Below, piece by piece: positions 6,356-19,063 of a DNA stretch of 64,000 nucleotides. Source of the stretch: Gymnothorax reevesii (Eukaryota; Chordata; Actinopteri; Anguilliformes; Muraenidae); assembly GCA_029721435.1 (NCBI GenBank), contig CM056574.1:79021001-79085000 (forward strand). Direction: 5' to 3'. The translations under genes and the position numbers were made by a program. The stretch's first letter is position 1, and each line of letters opens with the position of its first letter. Under the pieces are notes generated by a model. That model was given only the letters and a program-made list of their open reading frames with translations, had not been told where the DNA came from and did no database searches.

Positions 6356-9300
6356 CATGTAAGTATTATTGGTTCTGGATCCAGGAGAGTATCATCCAGA
6401 CCAACAACAGGTGTGATTAGTTCTGCTTTTAGGGCAGATTTTATTCAGTGCTGAAATTTTATGAAAATCTGTTCATTACATAAGGACATACCGAATTGTT
6501 CCGAATATAAGACGATTCTGGATATGAGACTACTCCCCTTTCTCAAGTCCTATTTTGGAAAAAATAGGGTTTTGATGACAAAATCTTGTTTTAGTCACTA
6601 AAGAATGATAATCATCGCAAAAATTTCTTTGAAAATACTGATAAAACAAACTGAGAGAAAAACCAATATAAAAGATTGCAGGCTGTTGTTTTGCGCCATC
6701 TATTGCTGTGAACATGTATTGAGTATAGACTATAAAACGCACACACAGGATGACTGTTATTGTTGGAAGCCTGGTCCACGGAAAATACGACGACCCCATT
6801 TCTCCGCTGTGACGTGTCTTTAATGGAACGGCGGAGGCGTCAAAGATAAAACAGGGTCACTTGAGCAAAAGGAGAGAAAATAGTAAACATGCCCGATGGA
6901 CGAGAGATGTTAATTTACTGAGATTCCGCTGAGAAGTCACTGTTATGTCAAAGACGCAGAGTGCATCGTATGCCTGTTCCGTGGATATATAAAAAGCACC
7001 GTTGCCATAAACATATCTCCCCAGCGGGCCACGGTACGAAGCAGATTCCCCGTCCGTCATGGAGACATATACAGGCGTACGTGCGATTAGGTAGTGATTG
7101 TTTTTAAATTTCATTTGATTTCATTTGACACACTCTTTTTACTTGAACAAAAGATTGACTGCAATTCCGCACCATGCTTTCTGTTAACGTTCTGACAAAA
7201 TGTGCCAGCCCTCCATGCTGAGGGTCGGGCGTGTAAAGTCACCGAACAGGCCTTGTGGTGACGTGTCTTAAATGGAACACCCGAGGCGTCATAAATCAGA
7301 CCGGGTCACTTGAGCAGAAGAAAACAAAGGAGTAAACAAGCCCGATGGATGAGAGGTTCGAATTCTCTTGGATTCTGCTGAGAAGTCGCAGTGACGTCAA
7401 AGAGCCAGAGTGCATCGAATGTTCAATTTGTTGCTATAACAACAGCACCGTTGCTATAAACAACTCTGCCCAGGGGGCCGACGGAAGAATGCTGATTCTC
7501 AGTCCGTGTCCAATGCTCATGGAAACATGTCCAGGTGTACGTGCGATTTGGCAGTGATTTTATTTTTATGAAATTAGATTTTAATTGACTCACTCTTTGT
7601 TTAAACAAAAAAATGACCGCTATTCAGTAGCATGCTTTCTGTTTACGTATTGACAAAATGTGCCTGCCCTCCACTTAGCCGTCGGGCTTGTCTTGTGACC
7701 AGACAGACTGTCCGCTGTGACGTGTCTTAAATGGATCAGCGGAGGTTTCAAATTCTCCGGCAGCTACAGGTCTCAAAAAAGTTGGGACACTTGTAAAAAG
7801 GGGCTTTAAAAGCATTGAATTTCTAAGAGAATCAGCTGAAAGAACATTTAGCAAGTAATTAAGTTAACTGTCATCTGCTGCGCAACACGATTACTTATAA
7901 AAGGGTTGTCATTGAGAGGCTGAGTTTCTCAGAAGTAAAGATGGCCAGAGGCTCTCCCACCTGTGAAGGCTTGCATAAAAAAAAATGTTGAATACTTTAA
8001 AAACACTGCTCCTCGACGTTAAATTGCAAAGGCATTGAAGGTCTCATCATCTTCAGTACATGACATCATCAAAAGATTCAGAATAACTGGAAAAATCTCT
8101 GCGTGTAAGGGACTAGGCTGAGACCTTTACTGGATGCCCTTTATCTTCGGACCCTCAGATGCCACTGCATCACTCACTGGCATGATTCTTGGGATTCTGC
8201 AATAATAGAGAAAGAAAAAACATCACTGATTATACCTAGAACTGCCACAAGGTCATTTTGACCTCCATTAGTCCCAGTGCAAAAAAATGTAAATGGACTA
8301 TATAGCGGCTGACTATGGAGCTAGTCAGATTGGCAGCTCAAAGCACTTGACAGTAGCCTAATACCTCACGTATGCCCATTTATGCAACACATTCATACAC
8401 TGACGGCTACGCAAGGCAGTCAACTGCAACTGCATTTTGTCACTTTTTGAATGGTGTGCAGGCGCATATATAAGCCAGTTGCTGTCATGACGTCAGAATC
8501 AATTTGTTCTCCCATTTTGCGGTTAGAAATTATGATTGTCACAGAGCTGTTCTTCTATTCATTTAGTTTATTTAGTAAGCTGGTTAGGATTCCAGAAAAA
8601 GAAATGGATCAGAGGAAACGGATGAATGTAAGTCAGGCTTTGGCAAAGCTTCAGGACATGAGTTCTTGTGAGTCAGATGGAGAAGAAATATCAGGGCACA
8701 GTGATGCTTCTAAGTCTAGTGAATCCGACTCCGATTTTGAAACTGAATGCGATCGTGAGCCACACGGTAAAGGTATCACAGCTGCTGGGCAAACTAAGCC
8801 TTTGATGCCAGGAAGGTCACCAAAACTGGATATTTATTCACGTCGTAATGCTTAGGTTCCAAAGCATAATTTCAAGTCCAAATACTTTGAAACATTTAAA
8901 ATTAGCCACAATAGCCAACAAATTGAAGCTTTAAAGCTCTGACCTCTATACTATTTAATCAATGAAGAATCTTAGCAAAACACCATTTATTGTCCTCCGA
9001 ATTCTGAAAGTACTTTGAAATGCTTTCACTGAGGCAACACGTCACAGCTTAGAAGTATTACAAAGAGTGGTGCATTTTTGTCAATAAAGAGGATGCAGTC
9101 ATATTTCCACGTCATCCATGCCATGATGAAGGGAGACGCAGTAGCGCTGTGGAGAGCATGGGCTTGACTTGGGATGGAAAAATTCTGTGTTCAAGTCCTT
9201 GCCTTAGCCTGTGCAAAGTGTTCTCAGGCAAAACTCTTCACTTCCACACGGCCTCACTCTACCCAGGTGTACAAATGGGTACCAGCAAAATTGTCAGCGA

Positions 9301-9532
9301 AACTTGACTGAGAGCAGTGGGAGAACCCGAGTTGGACTAGTGTCCCATCGAGGGGGTTTAGCAATACTCCTATTTGCTTCATGTCACAGAAACCAGGGTT
9401 AAACACAGGCCTGGTGGGCCTCCAGGCATGACCTCCACGCATGGTTAGAAATAGTCTTTATTCCGTCTGAGAAGCTGCTCATTTTGAAAACAAGAAGGGC
9501 ACTTGGTAGAGCTCATACCTCCGCCATGCCCA
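6356..9532 (+). repeat. Unit 3 (3177 bp)
   Basis: Acidic frame at 8451-8855, with three changes around the splice-acceptor-like site (Gln to Arg, Val to Leu, Val to Met) and an Arg-Arg near the end. The Arg and Met changes and the GGTTCCAAAGC sequence after the stop are shared with unit 4, so the two form a related pair. CACACGGCCTC in the SINE is private. Confidence 0.95.
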
Positions 9533-12500
9533 CATGTAAGTATTATTGGTTCTGGATCCAGGAGAGTATCATCCAGACCAACAACAGGTGTGATTAGTTC
9601 TGCTTTTAGGGCAGATTCTATTCAGTGCTGAAATTTTATGAAAATCTGTTCATTACATAAGGACATACCGAATTGTTCCGAATATAAGACGATTCTGGAT
9701 ATGAGACTACTCCCCTTTCTCAAGTCCTATTTTGGAAAAAATAGGGTTTTGATGACAAAATCTTGTTTTAGTCACTAAAGAATGATAATCATCGCAAAAA
9801 TTTCTTTGAAAATACTGATAAAACAAACTGAGAGAAAAACCAATATAAAAGATTGCAGGCTGTTGTTTTGCGCCATCTATTGTTGTGAACATGTATTGAG
9901 TATAGACTATAAAACGCACACACAGGATGACTGTTATTGTTGGAAGCCTGGTCCACGGAAAATACGACGACCCCATTTCTCCGCTGTGACGTGTCTTTAA
10001 TGGAACGGCGGAGGCGTCAAAGATAAAACAGGGTCACTTGAGCAAAAGGAGAGAAAATAGTAAACATGCCCGATGGACGAGAGATGTTAATTTACTGAGA
10101 TTCCGCTGAGAAGTCACTGTTATGTCAAAGACGCAGAGTGCATCGTATGCCTGTTCCGTGGATATATAAAAAGCACCGTTGCCATAAACATATCTCCCCA
10201 GCGGGCCACGGTACGAAGCAGATTCCCCGTCCGTCATGGAGACATATACAGGCGTACGTGCGATTAGGTAGTGATTGTTTTTAAATTTCATTTGATTTCA
10301 TTTGACACACTCTTTTTACTTGAACAAAAGATTGACTGCAATTCCGCACCATGCTTTCTGTTAACGTTCTGACAAAATGTGCCAGCCCTCCATGCTGAGG
10401 GTCGGGCGTGTAAAGTCACCGAACAGGCCTTGTGGTGACGTGTCTTAAATGGAACACCCGAGGCGTCATAAATCAGACCGGGTCACTTGAGCAGAAGAAA
10501 ACAAAGGAGTAAACAAGCCCGATGGATGAGAGGTTCGAATTCTCTTGGATTCTGCTGAGAAGTCGCAGTGACGTCAAAGAGCCAGAGTGCATCGAATGTT
10601 CAATTTGTTGCTATAACAACAGCACCGTTGCTATAAACAACTCTGCCCAGGGGGCCGACGGAAGAATGCTGTTTCTCAGTCCGTGTCCAATGCTCATGGA
10701 AACATGTCCAGGTGTACGTGCGATTTGGCAGTGATTTTATTTTTATGAAATTAGATTTTAATTGACTCACTCTTTGTTTAAACAAAAAAATGACCGCTAT
10801 TCAGTAGCATGCTTTCTGTTTACGTATTGACAAAATGTGCCTGCCCTCCACTTAGCCGTCGGGCTTGTCTTGTGACCAGACAGACTGTCCGCTGTGACGT
10901 GTCTTAAATGGATCAGCGGAGGTTTCAAATTCTCCGGCAGCTACAGGTCTCAAAAAAGTTGGGACACTTGTAAAAAGGGGCTTTAAAAGCATTGAATTTC
11001 TAAGAGAATCAGCTGAAAGAACATTTAGCAAGTAATTAAGTTAACTGTCATCTGCTGCGCAACACGATTACTTATAAAAGGGTTGTCATTGAGAGGCTGA
11101 GTTTCTCAGAAGTAAAGATGGCCAGAGGCTCTCCCACCTGTGAAGGCTTGCATAAAAAAAAATGTTGAATACTTTAAAAACACTGCTCCTCGACGTTAAA
11201 TTGCAAAGGCATTGAAGGTCTCATCATCTTCAGTACATGACATCATCAAAAGATTCAGAATAACTGGAAAAATCTCTGCGTGTAAGGGACTAGGCTGAGA
11301 CCTTTACTGGATGCCCTTTATCTTCGGACCCTCAGATGCCACTGCATCACTCACTGGCATGATTCTTGGGATTCTGCAATAATAGAGAAAGAAAAAACAT
11401 CACTGATTATACCTAGAACTGCCACAAGGTCATTTTGACCTCCATTAGTCCCAGTGCAAAAAAATGTAAATGGACTATATAGCGGCTGACTATGGAGCTA
11501 GTCAGATTGGCAGCTCAAAGCACTTGACAGTAGCCTAATACCTCACGTATGCCCATTTATGCAACACATTCATACACTGACGGCTACGCAAGGCAGTCAA
11601 CTGCAACTGCATTTTGTCACTTTTTGAATGGTGTGCAGGCGCATATATAAGCCAGTTGCTGTCATGACGTCAGAATCAATTTGTTCTCCCATTTTGCGGG
11701 TAGAAATTATGATTGTCACAGAGCTGTTCTTCTATTCATTTAGTTTATTTAGTAAGCTGGTTAGGATTCCAGAAAAAGAAATGGATCAGAGGAAACGGAT
11801 GAATGTAAGTCAGGCTTTGGCAAAGCTTCAGGACATGAGTTCTTGTGATTCAGATGGAGAAGAAATATCAGGGCACAGTGATGCTTCTAAGTCTAGTGAA
11901 TCCGACTCCGATTTTGAAACTGAATGCGATCGTGAGCCACACGGTAAAGGTATCACAGCTGCTGGGCAAACTAAGCCTTTGATGCCAGGAAGGTCACCAA
12001 AACTGGATATTTATTCACGTCATAATGCTTAGGTTCCAAAGCATAATTTCAAGTCCAAATACTTTGAAACATTTAAAATTAGCCACAATAGCCAACAAAT
12101 TGAAGCTTTAAAGCTCTGACCTCTATACTATTTAATCAATGAAGAATCTTAGCAAAACACCATTTATTGTCCTCCGAATTCTGAAAGTACTTTGAAATGC
12201 TTTCACTGAGGCAACACGTCACAGCTTAGAAGTATTACAAAGAGTGGTGCATTTTTGTCAATAAAGAGGATGCAGTCATATTTCCACGTCATCCATGCCA
12301 TGATGAAGGGAGACGCAGTAGCGCTGTGGAGAGCATGGGCTTGACTTGGGATGGAAAAATTCTGTGTTCAAGTCCTTGCCTTAGCCTGTGCAAAGTGTTC
12401 TCAGGCAAAACTCTTCACTTCCACACTGCCTCACTCTACCCAGGTGTACAAATGGGTACCAGCAAAATTGTCAGCGAAACTTGACTGAGAGCAGTGGGAG

Positions 12501-12709
12501 AACCCGAGTTGGACTAGTGTCCCATCGAGGGGGTTTAGCAATACTCCTATTTGCTTCATGTCACAGAAACCAGGGTTAAACACAGGCCTGGTGGGCCTCC
12601 AGGCATGACCTCCACGCATGGTTAGAAATAGTCTTTATTCCGTCTGAGAAGCTGCTCATTTTGAAAACAAGAAGGGCACTTGGTAGAGCTCATACCTCCG
12701 CCATGCCCA
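9533..12709 (+). repeat. Unit 4 (3177 bp)
   Basis: Acidic frame at 11628-12032, with a private Glu to Asp change in the acidic stretch (GATTCAG for GAGTCAG). It shares the unit 3 cluster around 11698-11710 and has GCTGTTTCTC in A2, a state seen also in units 6 and 9. Confidence 0.95.
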
Positions 12710-15700
12710 CATGTAAGTATTATTGGTTCTGGATCCAGGAGAGTATCATCCAGACCAACAACAGGTGTGATTAGTTCTGCTTTTAGGGCAGATTCTATTC
12801 AGTGCTGAAATTTTATGAAAATCTGTTCATTACATAAGGACATACCGAATTGTTCCGAATATAAGACGATTCTGGATATGAGACTACTCCCCTTTCTCAA
12901 GTCATATTTTGGAAAAAATAGGGTTTTGATGACAAAATCTTGTTTTAGTCACTAAAGAATGATAATCATCGCAAAAATTTCTTTGAAAATACTGATAAAA
13001 CAAACTGAGAGAAAAACCAATATAAAAGATTGCAGGCTGTTGTTTTGCGCCATCTATTGTTGTGAACATGTATTGAGTATAGACTATAAAACGCACACAC
13101 AGGATGACTGTTATTGTTGGAAGCCTGGTCCACGGAAAATACGACGACCCCATCTCTCCGCTGTGACGTGTCTTTAATGGAACGGCGGAGGCGTCAAAGA
13201 TAAAACAGGGTCACTTGAGAAAAAGGAGAGAAAATAGTAAACATGCCCGATGGACGAGAGATGTTAATTTACTGAGATTCCGCTGAGAAGTCACTGTTAT
13301 GTCAAAGACGCAGAGTGCATCGTATGCCTGTTCCGTGGATATATAAAAAGCACCGTTGCCATAAACATATCTCCCCAGCGGGCCACGGTACGAAGCAGAT
13401 TCCCCGTCCGTCATGGAGACATATACAGGCGTACGTGCGATTAGGTAGTGATTGTTTTTAAATTTCATTTGATTTCATTTGACACACTCTTTTTACTTGA
13501 ACAAAAGATTGACTGCAATTCCGCACCATGCTTTCTGTTAACGTTCTGACAAAATGTGCCAGCCCTCCATGCTGAGGGTCGGGCGTGTAAAGTCACCGAA
13601 CAGGCCTTGTGGTGACGTGTCTTAAATGGAACACCCGAGGCGTCATAAATCAGACCGGGTCACTTGAGCAGAAGAAAACAAAGGAGTAAACAAGCCCGAT
13701 GGATGAGAGGTTCGAATTCTCTTGGATTTTGCTGAGAAGTCGCAGTGACGTCAAAGAGCCAGAGTGCATCGAATGTTCAATTTGTTGCTATAACAACAGC
13801 ACCGTTGCTATAAACAACTCTGCCCAGGGGGCCGACGGAAGAATGCTGATTCTCAGTCCGTGTCCAATGCTCATGGAAACATGTCCAGGTGTACGTGCGA
13901 TTTGGCAGTGATTTTATTTTTATGAAATTAGATTTTAATTGACTCACTCTTTGTTTAAACAAAAAAATGACCGCTATTCAGTAGCATGCTTTCTGTTTAC
14001 GTATTGACAAAATGTGCCTGCCCTCCACTTAGCCGTCGGGCTTGTCTTGTGACCAGACAGACTGTCCGCTGTGACGTGTCTTAAATGGATCAGCGGAGGT
14101 TTCAAATTCTCCGGCAGCTACAGGTCTCAAAAAAGTTGGGACACTTGTAAAAAGGGGCTTTAAAAGCATTGAATTTCTAAGAGAATCAGCTGAAAGAACA
14201 TTTAGCTAGTAATTAAGTTAACTGTCATCTGCTGCGCAACATGATTACTTATAAAAGGGTTGTCATTGAGAGGCTGAGTTTCTCAGAAGTAAAGATGGCC
14301 AGAGGCTCTCCCACCTGTGAAGGCTTGCATAAAAAAAAATGTTGAATACTTTAAAAACACTGCTCCTCGACGTTAAATTGCAAAGGCATTGAAGGTCTCA
14401 TCATCTTCAGTACATGACATCATCAAAAGATTCAGAGTAACTGGAAAAATCTCTGCGTGTAAGGGACTAGGCTGAGACCTTTACTGGATGCCCTTTATCT
14501 TCGGACCCTCAGATGCCACTGCATCACTCACTGGCATGATTCTTGGGATTCTGCAATAATAGAGAAAGAAAAAACATCACTGATTATACCTAGAACTGCC
14601 ACAAGGTCATTTTGACCTCCATTAGTCCCAGTGCAAAAAAATGTAAATGGACTATATAGCGGCTGACTATGGAGCTAGTCAGATTGGCAGCTCAAAGCAC
14701 TTGACAGTGCCTAATACCTCACGTATGCCCATTTATGCAACACATTCATACACTGACGGCTACGCAAGGCAGTCAACTGCAACTGCATTTTGTTACTTTT
14801 TGAATGGTGTGCAGGCGCATATATAAGCCAGTTGCTGTCATGACGTCAGAATCAATTTGTTCTCCCATTTTGCAGGTAGAAATTGTGATTGTCACAGAGC
14901 TGTTCTTCTATTCATTTAGTTTATTTAGTAAGCTGGTTAGGATTCCAGAAAAAGAAATGGATCAGAGGAAACGGATGAATGTAAGTCAGGCTTTGGCAAA
15001 GCTTCAGGACATGAGTTCTTGTGAGTCAGATGGAGAAGAAATATCAGGGCACAGTGATGCTTCTAAGTCTAGTGAATCCGACTCCGATTTTGAAACTGAA
15101 TGCGATCGTGAGCCACACGGTAAAGGTATCACAGCTGCTGGGCAAACTAAGCCTTTGATGCCAGGAAGGTCACCAAAACTGGATATTTATTCACGTCATA
15201 ATGCTTAGGTTTCAAAGCATAATTTCAAGTCCAAATACTTTGAAACATTTAAAATTAGCCACAATAGCCAACAAATTGAAGCTTTAAAGCTCTGACCTCT
15301 ATACTATTTAATCAATGAAGAATCTTAGCAAAACACCATTTATTGTCCTCCGAATTCTGAAAGTACTTTGAAATGCTTTCACTGAGGCAACACGTCACAG
15401 CTTAGAAGTATTACAAAGAGTGGTGCATTTTTGTCAATAAAGAGGATGCAGTCATATTTCCACGTCATCCATGCCATGATGAAGGGAGACGCAGTAGCGC
15501 TGTGGAGAGCATGGGCTTGACTTGGGATGGAAAAATTCTGTGTTCAAGTCCTTGCCTTAGCCTGTGCAAAGTGTTCTCAGGCAAAACTCTTCACTTCCAC
15601 ACTGCCTCACTCTACCCAGGTGTACAAATGGGTACCAGCAAAATTGTCAGCGAAACTTGACTGAGAGCAGTGGGAGAACCCGAGTTGGACTAGTGTCCCA

Positions 15701-15885
15701 TCGAGGGGGTTTAGCAATACTCCTATTTGCTTCATGTCACAGAAACCAGGGTTAAACACAGGCCTGGTGGGCCTCCAGGCATGACCTCCACGCATGGTTA
15801 GAAATAGTCTTTATTCCGTCTGAGAAGCTGCTCATTTTGAAAACAAGAAGGGCACTTGGTAGAGCTCATACCTCCGCCATGCCCA
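12710..15885 (+). repeat. Unit 5 (3176 bp)
   Basis: One A is lost (CAGTGCCTAATACC near 14708). This is the first unit with TTTTGTTACTTTTTG just before the acidic frame (14804-15208), a state that then persists through unit 12. Private changes include CATCTCTCCG, GGATTTTGCTG and TAGCTAGTAATT. Confidence 0.95.
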
Positions 15886-18800
15886 CATGTAAGTATTATT
15901 GGTTCTGGATCCAGGAGAGTATCATCCAGACCAACAACAGGTGTGATTAGTTCTGCTTTTAGGGCAGATTCTATTCAGTGCTGAAATTTTATGAAAATCT
16001 GTTCATTACATAAGGACATACCGAATTGTTCCGAATATAAGACGATTCTGGATATGAGACTACTCCCCTTTCTCAAGTCCTATTTTGGAAAAAATAGGGT
16101 TTTGATGACAAAATCTTTTTTTAGTCACTAAAGAATGATAATCATCGCAAAAATTTCTTTGAAAATACTGATAAAACAAACTGAGAGAAAAACCAATATA
16201 AAAGATTGCAGGCTGTTGTTTTGCGCCATCTATTGTTGTGAACATGTATTGAGTATAGACTATAAAACGCACACACAGGATGACTGTTATTGTTGGAAGC
16301 CTGGTCCACGGAAAATACGACGACCCCATTTCTCCGCTGTGACGTGTCTTTAATGGAACGGCGGAGGCGTCAAAGATAAAACAGGGTCACTTGAGCAAAA
16401 GAAGAGAAAATAGTAAACATGCCCGATGGACGAGAGATGTTAATTTACTGAGATTCCGCTGAGAAGTCACTGTTATGTCAAAGACGCAGAGTGCATCGTA
16501 TGCCTGTTCCGTGGATATATAAAAAGCACCGTTGCCATAAACATATCTCCCCAGCGGGCCACGGTACGAAGCAGATACCCCGTCCGTCATGGAGACATAT
16601 ACAGGCGTACGTGCGATTAGGTAGTGATTGTTTTTAAATTTCATTTGATTTCATTTGACACACTCTTTTTACTTGAACAAAAGATTGACTGCAATTCCGC
16701 ACCATGCTTTCTGTTAACGTTCTGACAAAATGTGCCAGCCCTCCATGCTGAGGGTCGGGCGTGTAAAGTCACCGAACAGGCCTTGTGGTGACGTGTCTTA
16801 AATGGAACACCCGAGGCGTCATAAATCAGACCGGGTCACTTGAGCAGAAGAAAACAAAGGAGTAAACAAGCCCGATGGATGAGAGGTTGGAATTCTCTTG
16901 GATTCTGCTGAGAAGTCGCAGTGACGTCAAAGAGCCAGAGTGCATCGAATGTTCAATTTGTTGCAATAACAACAGCACCGTTGCTATAAACAACTCTGCC
17001 CAGGGGGCCGACGGAAGAATGCTGTTTCTCAGTCCGTGTCCAATGCTCATGGAAACATGTCCAGGTGTACGTGCGATTTGGCAGTGATTTTATTTTTATG
17101 AAATTAGATTTTAATTGACTCACTCTTTGTTTAAACAAAAAAATGACCGCTATTCAGTAGCATGCTTTCTGTTTACGTATTGACAAAATGTGCCTGCCCT
17201 CCACTTAGCCGTCGGGCTTGTCTTGTGACCAGACAGACTGTCCGCTGTGACGTGTCTTAAATGGATCAGCGGAGGTTTCAAATTCTCCGGCAGCTACAGG
17301 TCTCAAAAAAGTTGGGACACTTGTAAAAAGGGGCTTTAAAAGCATTGAATTTCTAAGAGAATCAGCTGAAAGAACATTTAGCAAGTAATTAAGTTAACTG
17401 TCATCTGCTGCGCAACATGATTACTTATAAAAGGGTTGTCATTGAGAGGCTGAATTTCTCAGGAGTAAAGATGGCCAGAGGCTCTCCCACCTGTGAAGGC
17501 TTGCATAAAAAAAAAATGTTGAATACTTTAAAAACACTGCTCCTCGACGTTAAATTGCAAAGGCATTGAAGGTCTCATCATCTTCAGTACATGACATCAT
17601 CAAAAGATTCAGAGTAACTGGAAAAATCTCTGCGTGTAAGGGACTAGGCTGAGACCTTTACTGGATGCCCTTTATCTTCGGACCCTCAGATGCCACTGCA
17701 TCACTCACTGGCATGATTCTTGGGATTCTGCAATAATAGAGAAAGAAAAAACATCACTGATTATACCTAGAACTGCCACAAGGTCATTTTGACCTCCATT
17801 AGTCCCAGTGCAAAAAAATGTAAATGGACTATATAGCGGCTGACTATGGAGCTAGTCAGATTGGCAGCTCAAAGCACTTGACAGTAGCCTAATACCTCAC
17901 GTATGCCCATTTATGCAACACATTCATACACTGACGGCTACGCAAGGCAGTCAACTGCAACTGCATTTTGTTACTTTTTGAATGGTGTGCAGGCGCATAT
18001 ATAAGCCAGTTGCTGTCATGACGTCAGAATCAATTTGTTCTCCCATTTTGCAGGTAGAAATTGTGATTGTCACAGAGCTGTTCTTCTATTCATTTAGTTT
18101 ATTTAGTAAGCTGGTTAGGATTCCAGAAAAAGAAATGGATCAGAGGAAACGGATGAATGTAAGTCAGGCTTTGGCAAAGCTTCAGGACATGAGTTCTTGT
18201 GAGTCAGATGGAGAAGAAATATCAGGGCACAGTGATGCTTCTAAGTCTAGTGAATTCGACTCCGATTTTGAAACTGAATGCGATCGTGAGCCACACGGTA
18301 AAGGTATCACAGCTGCTGGGCAAACTAAGCCTTTGATGCCAGGAAGGTCACCAAAACTGGATATTTATTCACGTCATAATGCTTAGGTTTCACAGCATAA
18401 TTTCAAGTCCAAATACTTTGAAACATTTAAAATTAGCCACAATAGCCAACAAATTGAAGCTTTAAAGCTCTGACCTCTATACTATTTAATCAATGAAGAA
18501 TCTTAGCAAAACACCATTTATTGTCCTCTGAATTCTGAAAGTACTTTGAAATGCTTTCACTGAGGCAACACGTCACAGCTTAGAAGTATTACAAAGAGTG
18601 GTGCATTTTTGTCAATAAAGAGGATGCAGTCATATTTCCACGTCATCCATGCCATGATGAAGGGAGACGCAGTAGCGCTGTGGAGAGCATGGGCTTGACT
18701 TGGGATGGAAAAATTCTGTGTTCAAGTCCTTGCCTTAGCCTGTGCAAAGTGTTCTCAGGCAAAACTCTTCACTTCCACACTGCCTCACTCTACCCAGGTG

Positions 18801-19063
18801 TACAAATGGGTACCAGCAAAATTGTCAGCGAAACTTGACTGAGAGCAGTGGGAGAACCCGAGTTGGACTAGTGTCCCATCGAGGGGGTTTAGCAATACTC
18901 CTATTTGCTTCATGTCACAGAAACCAGGGTTTAACACAGGCCTGGTGGGCCTCCAGGCATGACCTCCACGCATGGTTAGAAATAGTCTTTATTCCGTCTG
19001 AGAAGCTGCTCATTTTGAAAACAAGAAGGGCACTTGGTAGAGCTCATACCTCCGCCATGCCCA
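15886..19063 (+). repeat. Unit 6 (3178 bp), one of the more diverged copies
   Basis: It has a 10-A tract in the Tc1-like module (usually 9) and several private substitutions: ATCTTTTTTTAGTC, AAAGAAGAGAAA, CAGATACCCC, AGGTTGGAATTC, TTGCAATAAC and TGAATTTCTCAGGAG. A Ser to Phe change lies in the acidic stretch of the frame at 17982-18386. It is the first unit with CAGGGTTTAACAC in the SINE tail, a state shared with units 7-10, 13 and 14. Confidence 0.95.
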